Positions 7,106-13,752 of a stretch of 50,922 bases of DNA are shown here, one piece after another. The position numbers and the translations under genes were made by a program. Position 1 is the stretch's first letter. Every line of letters begins with the position of its first letter. The notes beneath the pieces are model-generated. The model had not been told where the DNA came from and ran no database searches. It saw nothing but the letters and a program-made list of their open reading frames with translations. The DNA comes from an uncultured bacterium (GTDB lineage Bacteria > Actinomycetota > Coriobacteriia > Coriobacteriales > Atopobiaceae). The stretch spans positions 1 to 50,922 of the forward strand of contig CAJMPT010000012.1 of NCBI GenBank assembly GCA_905215465.1, read 5' to 3'.

Positions 7106-8494
7106 TTACTCGGACCGGCCCTCGATGGCGGTCTGCCCCTGGTCCGCGTCGCCGTCGTCCGCGCCAACGGTTGCCGCGCGGACAAAGACGATGCCCAGCA
7201 CCGCAGAGGTCAGAGAGCCCACCAGGATGGCGCACTTTGCGGCCATGACCTCGGAGGCGGAGGCAAACGCCAGGCCCGAGATGAGGATTGACATGGTGAA
7301 GCCCAGGCCGCCCATGATGCCCACGGCCGCCACCTGCACCCAGTCCATGTTCTTGGGGAGCTTGGCAAAGCCAATCTTGACCAGCAGCAGCGTCACCGAA
7401 ATGATGCCGAGCGGCTTGCCCAGGACGGCGCCGAAGAAGACGCCGCGGGTCACCGGGTCCATCACAATGGCGCCGAAGTCGGCGCCCACCAGGCGCAGCT
7501 GCGCGTTGACGAAGGCAAACAGCGGCAGGATGAGGAAGTTCACCGGAGTAGAGATGTAGTGCTCCATGCGCTGCAGGGGCGGCGTGACGTGGTGCATGAC
7601 GCGCTCCACGCGCATGGCGGTGTGGGTGAAGCCGTTCTGGCCCAGGACGTGGAGGCCCTCGTCGTAGACCTCGTCGAGGTCCTGGGCGCGGTTCTGCAGC
7701 CAGTCGGAGAGGTCGGAGAGGCGCACGTCAGACTTGCTGGGCAGGGCAAAGGCCAGGATGACGCCGGCCAGCGTGGCGTGGATGCCGGAGTTGTACATGC
7801 AGAACCACAGCGCCAGGCCAACCAGGGCGTAGGGCTTGAGCGAGTAGACGTGGGCGTGGTTTAAGCCCCACAGGACCACGATCACGATGCCCGAGGCGGC
7901 GCACCACGCAACGTCCGGGGACTGGCCGTAGAACAGGGCGATGACCACGATGGCCAGAATGTCGTCGGCGATGGCGAGGGTCTGGAAGAAGACCTTGGTC
8001 TCGGACGAGATCTTGTCGCCAAGGAGGGACACCACGCCCAGCGCGAAGGCGATGTCGGTGGCGATGGGCACGGCCCAGCCATGGGTCTGGCCGCCCCAGT
8101 TGAGCACCAGGTAGATGAGGGCGGGGAAGCACACGCCACCCACCGCCGCCAGCATGGGCAGAGCCGCCTGGCGCGGACGGCGGAGCTGGCCCACCGTCAT
8201 CTCGTACTTGAGCTCGATGCCCACCAGCAGGAAGAAGATGGCCATCAGGAAGTCGTTGACAAAGGACTCCACGCTCATGGCGATGAGGTGCGTGCCGATG
8301 CCAATCTCGAGCGGCTCGCGCAGGAACTCCTCCACCGCCTCAAAGGCCGGTCCGTTTGCCACCACGAGGGCCAGCAGCGCCGCGCCGACCATCACCGCCG
8401 CGGCTATGGTGCCGTTGGAGGCTATCTCGTGCAGGACTCCCCTGCGCTCGGTACGCTTGATGACCGCGGGCTCCTCGTAGATGCTCTGTGCCAT
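7106..8494 (-). CDS. nhaA: Na+/H+ antiporter NhaA
   Basis: 462 residues with about 12 hydrophobic segments. The ion-binding aspartate pair is in LAIADDILAIVVIALFYG, and the preceding PIATDIAFALGVVSLLGDKI and the N-terminal SFVNDFLMAIFFLLVGIELKYE are family signatures. The protein exchanges internal Na+ for protons and protects against salt and alkaline stress. Its place 58 bases upstream of the alkaline-shock module suggests one envelope/pH-stress operon. Slightly longer than E. coli NhaA because of an extended N terminus and a loop near residue 270. Confidence 0.93.
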   Translation of the reverse strand: MAQSIYEEPAVIKRTERRGVLHEIASNGTIAAAVMVGAALLALVVANGPAFEAVEEFLREPLEIGIGTHLIAMSVESFVNDFLMAIFFLLVGIELKYEMTVGQLRRPRQAALPMLAAVGGVCFPALIYLVLNWGGQTHGWAVPIATDIAFALGVVSLLGDKISSETKVFFQTLAIADDILAIVVIALFYGQSPDVAWCAASGIVIVVLWGLNHAHVYSLKPYALVGLALWFCMYNSGIHATLAGVILAFALPSKSDVRLSDLSDWLQNRAQDLDEVYDEGLHVLGQNGFTHTAMRVERVMHHVTPPLQRMEHYISTPVNFLILPLFAFVNAQLRLVGADFGAIVMDPVTRGVFFGAVLGKPLGIISVTLLLVKIGFAKLPKNMDWVQVAAVGIMGGLGFTMSILISGLAFASASEVMAAKCAILVGSLTSAVLGIVFVRAATVGADDGDADQGQTAIEGRSE

Positions 8495-8545
8495 TTCTGC
8501 CTTTCTGTCAGTCGGCTGGCGAGAAGTGCCTCTCGCCGGGGAGTT

Positions 8546-9109
8546 CTATCTCCGCTCGTCCTGGAGCGCGAGCGTCTGCTCGACGTAGACCTTAGCCGTA
8601 AGCGACGCCACGGCCGCCTCGAGCACGTGCGCGAGCTCGGCAGGGGCCTCAGTGAGGCGAGGCTCGGCCGCCGGGGCGCCGTCGCAGAAGCGCTGCGCCA
8701 GCGACTGCTCCAGCAGGGCCACGACCTCGTCATACAGCGCGGAGACGTCCACGTCAGACCTATCAATCATACCCATCATGCTGGCGATCTGCCCTATGGA
8801 GTAGACGCGCTTCATGGCCGTGACAAACAGCAGCGACGCCACGTGGCGGCGGGTGTAGCGCTTGCGGCGCGGCGCCGGCACCACCTTCTGCTTGACGTAG
8901 TTGTTGACCATGGAGCCCGTGATGGCGACCTCTCCGGGAAGCATCACGGGGGCGAGCTCGCCGGCCACGATGGCCAGTACCTGGTCCAGGTAGAGCTCGA
9001 TGCGCGGCAGCTCCGAAATGCGCGATATGTGAACGTGCGCCATGCGCTCAGGGAGCGGGAGTCGGGAGGCCTCCGCGGCCGCCGCCTCGTCTTTGTTGAC
9101 GTGTGCCAT
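8546..9109 (-). CDS. DUF1836 regulator (MerR-like helix-turn-helix)
   Basis: 187 residues. The DUF1836 core reads ISELPRIELYLDQVLAI, then TGSMVNNYVKQKVVPAPRRKRYTRRHVASLLFVTAMKRVYSI, a MerR-like winged-helix arrangement with the basic RRKRY wing. Members are small DNA-binding regulators in anaerobes. It is divergent from degV, with two perfect inverted repeats between them, so it probably controls degV and itself. It also precedes nhaA on the same strand by 51 bases. The GAGAAGGGC upstream of the ATG serves as the ribosome site. Confidence 0.8.
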   Translation of the reverse strand: MAHVNKDEAAAAEASRLPLPERMAHVHISRISELPRIELYLDQVLAIVAGELAPVMLPGEVAITGSMVNNYVKQKVVPAPRRKRYTRRHVASLLFVTAMKRVYSIGQIASMMGMIDRSDVDVSALYDEVVALLEQSLAQRFCDGAPAAEPRLTEAPAELAHVLEAAVASLTAKVYVEQTLALQDERR

Positions 9110-9155
9110 GCGCGTGCCCTTCTCGCCGGGTTGGCGTTGGTGTGTTCCTCATGCA

Positions 9156-9188
9156 CCTAGTATCAAATACTAGGTATAACGGTTATAG
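9156..9188. promoter_or_regulatory. Two adjacent inverted repeats between DUF1836 gene and degV
   Basis: ACCTAGTAT-CAA-ATACTAGGT (9156-9176) is a perfect 9+3+9 inverted repeat. TATAAC-G-GTTATA (9176-9188) is a perfect 6+1+6 repeat that abuts it. Both are AT-rich in an otherwise GC-rich gap between divergent genes, as expected for operators over a promoter. The DUF1836 protein is the obvious candidate binder (inference). Confidence 0.7.
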
Positions 9189-9244
9189 TCACTCTAGAAG
9201 GATACCCCACGCCCCCGGGCGCGGGCAGTCACGGGGAGAAACGC

Positions 9245-10105
9245 ATGAACCAGCAGCGAATCTGCGTCATCACGGACACGGGCACCGACACGCCGGCGGA
9301 CTTCTGCGCCAAGCACGACGTGCGCGTGGTGCCGCTGCGCGTCAACTACTCCGACGGCAGTTCCTACGAGAGCGGCGTGGACATCACCACGGACGAGGTC
9401 GTGGCCCGCTTTGGGCAGGAGGTGCCCAAGACCTCCCTGCCCTCCCCCGAGCGCATTGCCGATGCGTTTGCCCAGGCCAAGGCCGACGGCTACGTTGCCG
9501 CCGTCTTTGTGAGCATCTCCAGCGGCCTCTCCGCCACGTGCGAGACGGCCCGGATGGTGGCCCGCACCATGGAGGACTTCCCCGTGGCCGTGGTGGACAC
9601 GCGCAGCATCGGCGTGGCCGCCGGGCTGGTGGTCATGGAGGCCGTGCGCCAGATAGAGGCCGGCGTGCCCTTCTCGTCGCTGCCCGCCATGCTGGAGATC
9701 ACGGCCAAGAGCACCAGCGTCTTCTTTGCCGTGCGCGAGCTCTCCTTCCTGCGCGCGGGCGGGCGCATCAGCGAGGCCGCCTACCGCCTGGGCTCCGTGC
9801 TCAACATCAAGCCGGTCTTTACCTGCGACGAGGAGGGCCACTACGCCGTGCGCAAGAAGGCCCGCGGCTGGGGACGAGCCCTGGACGCCGAGGTGGCGCT
9901 CATCGAGGAGCTGGCACGCAGGTACCCCAAGGTGAGGCTGGCCATCAGCTGCACGGGCGCCTGCGCCGACGCCTACCCGGAGCTTGAGGCAAACCTTCGC
10001 CGCCAGATTCCCAACGCAGTCGAAATCGTGCGAAGCGACATCTCACCCGCGCTGCTGGTGCACACCGGCCCTGACCTTATTGGCCTGGCCGTACAGGGAC
10101 TGTAG
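9245..10105 (+). CDS. DegV-family fatty-acid-binding protein
   Basis: 286 residues. The N terminus ICVITDTGTDTPADF with VRVVPLRVNYSDGSSY, the KTSLPSPERIADAF segment and FVSISSGLSATCETARM are DegV signatures; the conserved serines and TD bind the fatty-acid carboxylate. Related FakB proteins present fatty acids to the FakA kinase for phospholipid synthesis; no fakA is in this window. Divergent from the DUF1836 regulator, which likely controls it. Confidence 0.9.
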   Translation: MNQQRICVITDTGTDTPADFCAKHDVRVVPLRVNYSDGSSYESGVDITTDEVVARFGQEVPKTSLPSPERIADAFAQAKADGYVAAVFVSISSGLSATCETARMVARTMEDFPVAVVDTRSIGVAAGLVVMEAVRQIEAGVPFSSLPAMLEITAKSTSVFFAVRELSFLRAGGRISEAAYRLGSVLNIKPVFTCDEEGHYAVRKKARGWGRALDAEVALIEELARRYPKVRLAISCTGACADAYPELEANLRRQIPNAVEIVRSDISPALLVHTGPDLIGLAVQGL

Positions 10106-10151
10106 ACGAGAAACGCTGCCACTCCCAAAGCCGCCGTCCTCCCGTCAAACC

Positions 10152-10221
10152 GAACTCTCATCCTGAATCGCAGAACCAGTCCCACAAATGCGGGCAGTTT
10201 TGCGATTCAGGATGAGAGTTC
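10152..10221. repeat. Palindromic element, family 2, copy C
   Basis: Perfect 21-base arms at 10152-10172 and 10201-10221 (core CTCATCCTGAATCGCA) around a loop with its own small stem CCC...GGG. It resembles family 1 (CTCATCC-AAATCG). It marks the left edge of a low-GC two-gene segment, with copy D at the right edge. Confidence 0.85.
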
Positions 10222-10277
10222 ATCCCTCTGGGTCATCAGTCGCCAAATGGCACCTTAGATATAGCGATAATGACCTA

Positions 10278-10306
10278 TTGACTGGAAATCTTTCCTCAAG
10301 TAAAGT
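10278..10306 (+). promoter_or_regulatory. Predicted sigma-70-type promoter of the two-gene cassette
   Basis: TTGACT at 10278-10283 and TAAAGT at 10301-10306 are separated by exactly 17 bases in an AT-rich leader. The next gene begins about 55 bases downstream. The -10 box is only 4 of 6 to consensus. Confidence 0.5.
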
Positions 10307-10359
10307 TCTTTCCAAGAGGATCCGCCTACCGTAAGACATTGGTTTTGTGGCTAGGAGGA

Positions 10360-10983
10360 ATGACGACTCGCAAGTTGACCCGAAGAGATTTTCTCTCTGC
10401 AACACTTTGCACCGCATCGACCATCGCTCTGATGAATTGTCCCTCCATCGCCCTTGCTGGCGAGCCATCGGAATGGGATTATCTAACCGAGGATGAGATT
10501 AGATCCCGCATCCAAATAATTAATAAGAGCTACTCAGTCGGTGAGTTGCTTTCAGATGAAGATGCTGCCTTTATTTTAAGGTTTGGAACAAAACCGAATG
10601 CCCCGCAAACAAGGGGGCAAGAGGGGCGTCTCAACATCAGCGGTAGCAGGTACGGAAATACCATCAGCGGTACGGGGAGCCTTTACTACCGAGAGGATGG
10701 CTTCTGGAAGACGTATGGTTCTGACGCAACCATCAGAGTTACTGCGGGAAGTACTCCAAAGTCAATGAAACTGACTATCTCCTGCGTGACCTATGGCGTT
10801 CTAGGTGAAGGTGGCCTTATTCAGACCTACAACGACTCAGTAAGTGCCTCCTGCAGCAATAAGTCTGTCTTCTACTGCAATCCGCAGGATCGTTTTTGGG
10901 CAACGGCAGTAACCTACGCGCTCTCTGCGAAACTCGACGTAACCACTGCCTCTGGAAACTATTTCACCCTGTTGGCAAGCTAG
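10360..10983 (+). CDS. Tat-signal secreted protein of unknown function
   Basis: About 207 residues. It opens with MTTRKLTRRDFLS, a twin-arginine motif, then a hydrophobic stretch and ALAGE as a likely signal-peptidase site near residue 34. The mature part is Gly/Ser/Thr-rich with beta-type segments and three cysteines (ISCVTYG, SASCSNK, FYCNPQD). I do not recognise the family. AGGAGG lies only one base before the ATG at 10360, so a TTG at 10339 is an alternative start. Codon use and GC are clearly lower than in the flanking genes, pointing to transfer. The next gene is a membrane protein 24 bases downstream. Confidence 0.65.
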   Translation: MTTRKLTRRDFLSATLCTASTIALMNCPSIALAGEPSEWDYLTEDEIRSRIQIINKSYSVGELLSDEDAAFILRFGTKPNAPQTRGQEGRLNISGSRYGNTISGTGSLYYREDGFWKTYGSDATIRVTAGSTPKSMKLTISCVTYGVLGEGGLIQTYNDSVSASCSNKSVFYCNPQDRFWATAVTYALSAKLDVTTASGNYFTLLAS

Positions 10984-11007
10984 CCTCCCAAGAATCAAGG
11001 AGCCGAG

Positions 11008-11535
11008 ATGCATGAAAATGACAAGCAGCATCTGCGAGAGCTTCTCTCCTCCTTTGCTGGAGGCGTAGAGTTCGCTTGCCGTTTTGCACTGCTCTTTTTC
11101 ATGGTCTCCTTAGTGGTTGTCCCCCTTTTCTTCCCGGCTGAGGATGAAGCCCACGCTGTTGTGGGCTTCATCCTCCAAGCACAAGGAGCAGTCGTCTGCT
11201 TTCTCGGGGCGCTGGTCTTCAGGACTATCAAACAGTTCACTGTCGGAGCCTGTACGGCGCGCAACCTCCTTCAAACCTTCTCTCTGATTTTCTTCCTCGC
11301 GTTCCTCAGCGAGGTTGCCCTGACACTTGCATTTCAGATAATCACTGGAGCCATCGTGACATCAGTGAGCCTTGTTGGCCTTTTTGAGGCCTTGCCAAGC
11401 TACACGCAGTGGTACGAGTGTCTCAGCGTTAACGGCACCGCAAAACTCCTAACGCTCCGGCTAGATGCTTCCTCACTCGCAATTGCCAGCATTCTTGGAG
11501 GAATCTCTATTTGTTTGAAACAACAAGATGCCTGA
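11008..11535 (+). CDS. Orphan integral membrane protein
   Basis: 175 residues with four or five hydrophobic segments (about 22-42, 47-69, 85-120 and 152-170) and a short polar N terminus. No family recognised. An AAGGAG site precedes the ATG. It forms a two-gene unit with the preceding Tat-secreted protein, shares its low GC, and both lie between palindromic elements C and D. A secreted effector with a membrane partner or immunity protein is one possible reading, but nothing in the sequence proves it. Confidence 0.6.
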   Translation: MHENDKQHLRELLSSFAGGVEFACRFALLFFMVSLVVVPLFFPAEDEAHAVVGFILQAQGAVVCFLGALVFRTIKQFTVGACTARNLLQTFSLIFFLAFLSEVALTLAFQIITGAIVTSVSLVGLFEALPSYTQWYECLSVNGTAKLLTLRLDASSLAIASILGGISICLKQQDA

Positions 11536-11544
11536 GAAACACAG

Positions 11545-11609
11545 ACTTGCACCCCAAATCGCAGAACGGGGCCCATATAAGTGTCGGTTCTGCGATTGGA
11601 GGTGCAAGT
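11545..11609. repeat. Palindromic element, family 2, copy D
   Basis: Arms 11545-11567 and 11587-11609 (23 bases, two mismatches). The inner part AATCGCAGAAC is shared with copy C, while the outer part (ACTTGCACC) differs. It lies 10 bases after the membrane-protein stop, between convergent genes, and could also act as a bidirectional terminator. Confidence 0.8.
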
Positions 11610-11645
11610 TTTGTTTACCGGCGAGAAGCGCGTGCGGCGCGTGTC

Positions 11646-12353
11646 TTACGCGCGAAGCGGGTTGGCCACCATGTGGGCCACGATGGCCGCGCAGTCGCGC
11701 GCGGCCTTCTCCTCGAAGGTGTTGTAGTCCACGACCTGGTCGGCGGCGCCAGGCTTGTCGGAGATGGCGCGGACGACGACGAAGGGGACCTCGTTCAGCC
11801 AGGCGGCCTGCGCGATGGCCGTGCCCTCCATCTCGCAGCACATGCCGCCGAAGCCCTCGGTGATGCGGTGCTTCTGCTCTGCGCTGGCGATGAACTGGTC
11901 GCCGGAGACCACGCGGCCGGCGTAGGCGTGGATGTCGGGCGCCACCTGGGCCGCGGCGGCAAGCGTGGCCTCGCGAAGGCCCTCGTCGGCCGGGAAGTTG
12001 ATGGTGCCCACGCCCGGGATCTCTCCGGGACGGTAGCCGAGCGGCGTCACGTCGAAGTCGTGCCAGACGCAGTCCGTGGAGACCACGAGGTCGCCCACGT
12101 CCAGGCGGTCGTCGAGCGAGCCGGCCACGCCCGTGTTGATGACGTGGCTCACGCCAAAGCGGTCCACGAGTACCTGGACGCAGATGCCGGCGTTGACCTT
12201 GCCGATGCCGCACTGCACGACGACGACCGGCGTGCCGCCGAGCGCGCCCTCGCAGAACTCCATGCCGGCAACGCGCGTGACCTGCGCCTCGGTGAGCTGC
12301 TCCTTGAGGAGGGCCACCTCAGACGCCATGGCCCCGATGATTCCAACCTTCAT
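11646..12353 (-). CDS. mtnN: 5'-methylthioadenosine/S-adenosylhomocysteine nucleosidase
   Basis: 235 residues, the usual length. MKVGIIGAMASEVALLKEQL, QCGIGKVNAG, INTGVAGSLDDRLDVGDLVVS and GMCCEMEGTAIAQ (the last carrying the purine and ribose-binding Met-Glu) are MTAN signatures. It cleaves adenine from SAH and MTA; with luxS 62 bases upstream in the same direction it makes homocysteine and the AI-2 precursor from SAH, completing the activated-methyl cycle. AAGGGGG precedes the ATG. Confidence 0.93.
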   Translation of the reverse strand: MKVGIIGAMASEVALLKEQLTEAQVTRVAGMEFCEGALGGTPVVVVQCGIGKVNAGICVQVLVDRFGVSHVINTGVAGSLDDRLDVGDLVVSTDCVWHDFDVTPLGYRPGEIPGVGTINFPADEGLREATLAAAAQVAPDIHAYAGRVVSGDQFIASAEQKHRITEGFGGMCCEMEGTAIAQAAWLNEVPFVVVRAISDKPGAADQVVDYNTFEEKAARDCAAIVAHMVANPLRA

Positions 12354-12415
12354 GCAATGCCCCCTTGCGGTCCTTGGTTCTTGCGGTTTGGGGCGAGCGA
12401 GCGCCCCGTCTATTC

Positions 12416-12904
12416 CTACCCCTGCGGATACGTCATATGCGCATCGTCGATCTTGTACAACGTCTGCTCAAGGTAGCGGCGGGCCCACCAATGGGCGGCG
12501 TTGAGGTCGGCGTCGTGCCAGTTGCCGCACTCGGCGGGGCGGGCGCCGGGAATCTCGTCCTCAAAGTCGCGCGCGAACTCGAAGGCGCGCGTGACCAGGT
12601 CGATGACGTCGGCAGACTCGTACTTGCCAAAGAGAACCAGGTAGAAGCCCGTGCGGCAGCCCATGGGGCCAAAGTAGACCACGCGGTTGGACCACTCGGG
12701 GTCGTTGCGCAGGAAGGTGGCGCCCAGGTGCTCCAGGGCGTGGACGGCCGCGGTGTCCATGACGGGCTCGCGGTTTGGGGCGGTCAGGCGAAGGTCAAAG
12801 GTGGTGATGACCGCACCCGTGGAGGGGTCCGCGTCCTGGCGGCTCACGTAGACGCCAGGCTCCAGGAGCAGGTGGTTGACGGTGAAGCTTGCGATGAGGT
12901 CCAT
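12416..12904 (-). CDS. luxS: S-ribosylhomocysteine lyase LuxS
   Basis: 162 residues. The zinc site HALEHLGATF (HxxEH), GPMGCRTGFYL with the catalytic cysteine, and ECGNWHDADL with the third zinc ligand are all present. The open frame extends to 13153, but the ATG at 12904 has AAAGGAC before it and gives the standard length. The enzyme releases homocysteine and DPD, the AI-2 precursor. mtnN lies directly downstream. Confidence 0.95.
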   Translation of the reverse strand: MDLIASFTVNHLLLEPGVYVSRQDADPSTGAVITTFDLRLTAPNREPVMDTAAVHALEHLGATFLRNDPEWSNRVVYFGPMGCRTGFYLVLFGKYESADVIDLVTRAFEFARDFEDEIPGARPAECGNWHDADLNAAHWWARRYLEQTLYKIDDAHMTYPQG

Positions 12905-12962
12905 GGGCAGGTCCTTTCTGGACTGGTGGCGGCACCGGGCGGACCCGGGATGCCGCCCGTTG

Positions 12963-13718
12963 CTACTGGCTGAGGGCGCAGGCGAGCCAGGGCCTTCCCT
13001 GAAGCGCCCGGGTGACGCGGTCCTGCGCCGAGGAGAAGACCACGCCCTCGTTGACGTGCAGGCGCACCTCTCCCTGCGTGCCGTAGGCCGTGAGCGCGTT
13101 GAAGACGACCTCCACGTCAAAGGCCGGGTCGAGGTCTGCGCCCAGGACGTCACGGGCCGCCTGCCTGCACTCCGCGGCCACGGCGTCGAGGTCCGCGCCC
13201 GGCCTGACGGCTATGGGGACCGTCGCCAGGCCCATGCCCCAGGCCGTGCGGTGCGTGAGCGAGGTCTTGTTGAGCACGGAGTTGGGGATGACCTCGACGT
13301 CTCCCGAGCGGTGGCGGACGGTGGTGCTTCTCCACGTAACATCGGTGACCTCGCCGCTGACCGAGCCGACACTGATCTTGTCGCCCGGCTTGATGACCTT
13401 GCCGGCCATGAGCGAGAGGCCGCTGATAAGGTTGGAGATGGTGTCCTGCAGGCCCAGCGAGATGGCCACGGAGGCCACGCCCAGGGCGGTCACAAAGCCC
13501 GAGGGGTCCATGCCAAAGACCGGCTGCAGGATGGAGAGCGCCGCCAGCGACCATATGAGCGCTCGCAGGATGTTGAGGAAGATGGACGCGCTGGGCACGT
13601 CGCTGGCATCCAGGGCGCGACGGGCCAGGCGCAGCGCGAAGTGCTGCACCACCAGGGCCACCACCACGGCGGCGGCCACCGTCAGTCCCTTGGCGAGAAG
13701 TACGTTGAGCTGGTCCAT
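12963..13718 (-). CDS. MscS-family mechanosensitive channel
   Basis: 251 residues. Three hydrophobic segments (about 10-30, 48-65 and 75-105), with the pore helix GVASVAISLGLQDTISNLISGL, are followed by the beta domain KPGDKISVGSVSGEVTDVTWRSTTVR and VIPNSVLNKTSLTH, the conserved MscS signature. It opens under membrane tension to release solutes. It sits between pcrA (34 bases) and luxS (58 bases) on the same strand. Confidence 0.9.
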   Translation of the reverse strand: MDQLNVLLAKGLTVAAAVVVALVVQHFALRLARRALDASDVPSASIFLNILRALIWSLAALSILQPVFGMDPSGFVTALGVASVAISLGLQDTISNLISGLSLMAGKVIKPGDKISVGSVSGEVTDVTWRSTTVRHRSGDVEVIPNSVLNKTSLTHRTAWGMGLATVPIAVRPGADLDAVAAECRQAARDVLGADLDPAFDVEVVFNALTAYGTQGEVRLHVNEGVVFSSAQDRVTRALQGRPWLACALSQ

Positions 13719-13752
13719 GCTTTTCTCCCCTGCCGGCGCGGGCGCGCCGGCC

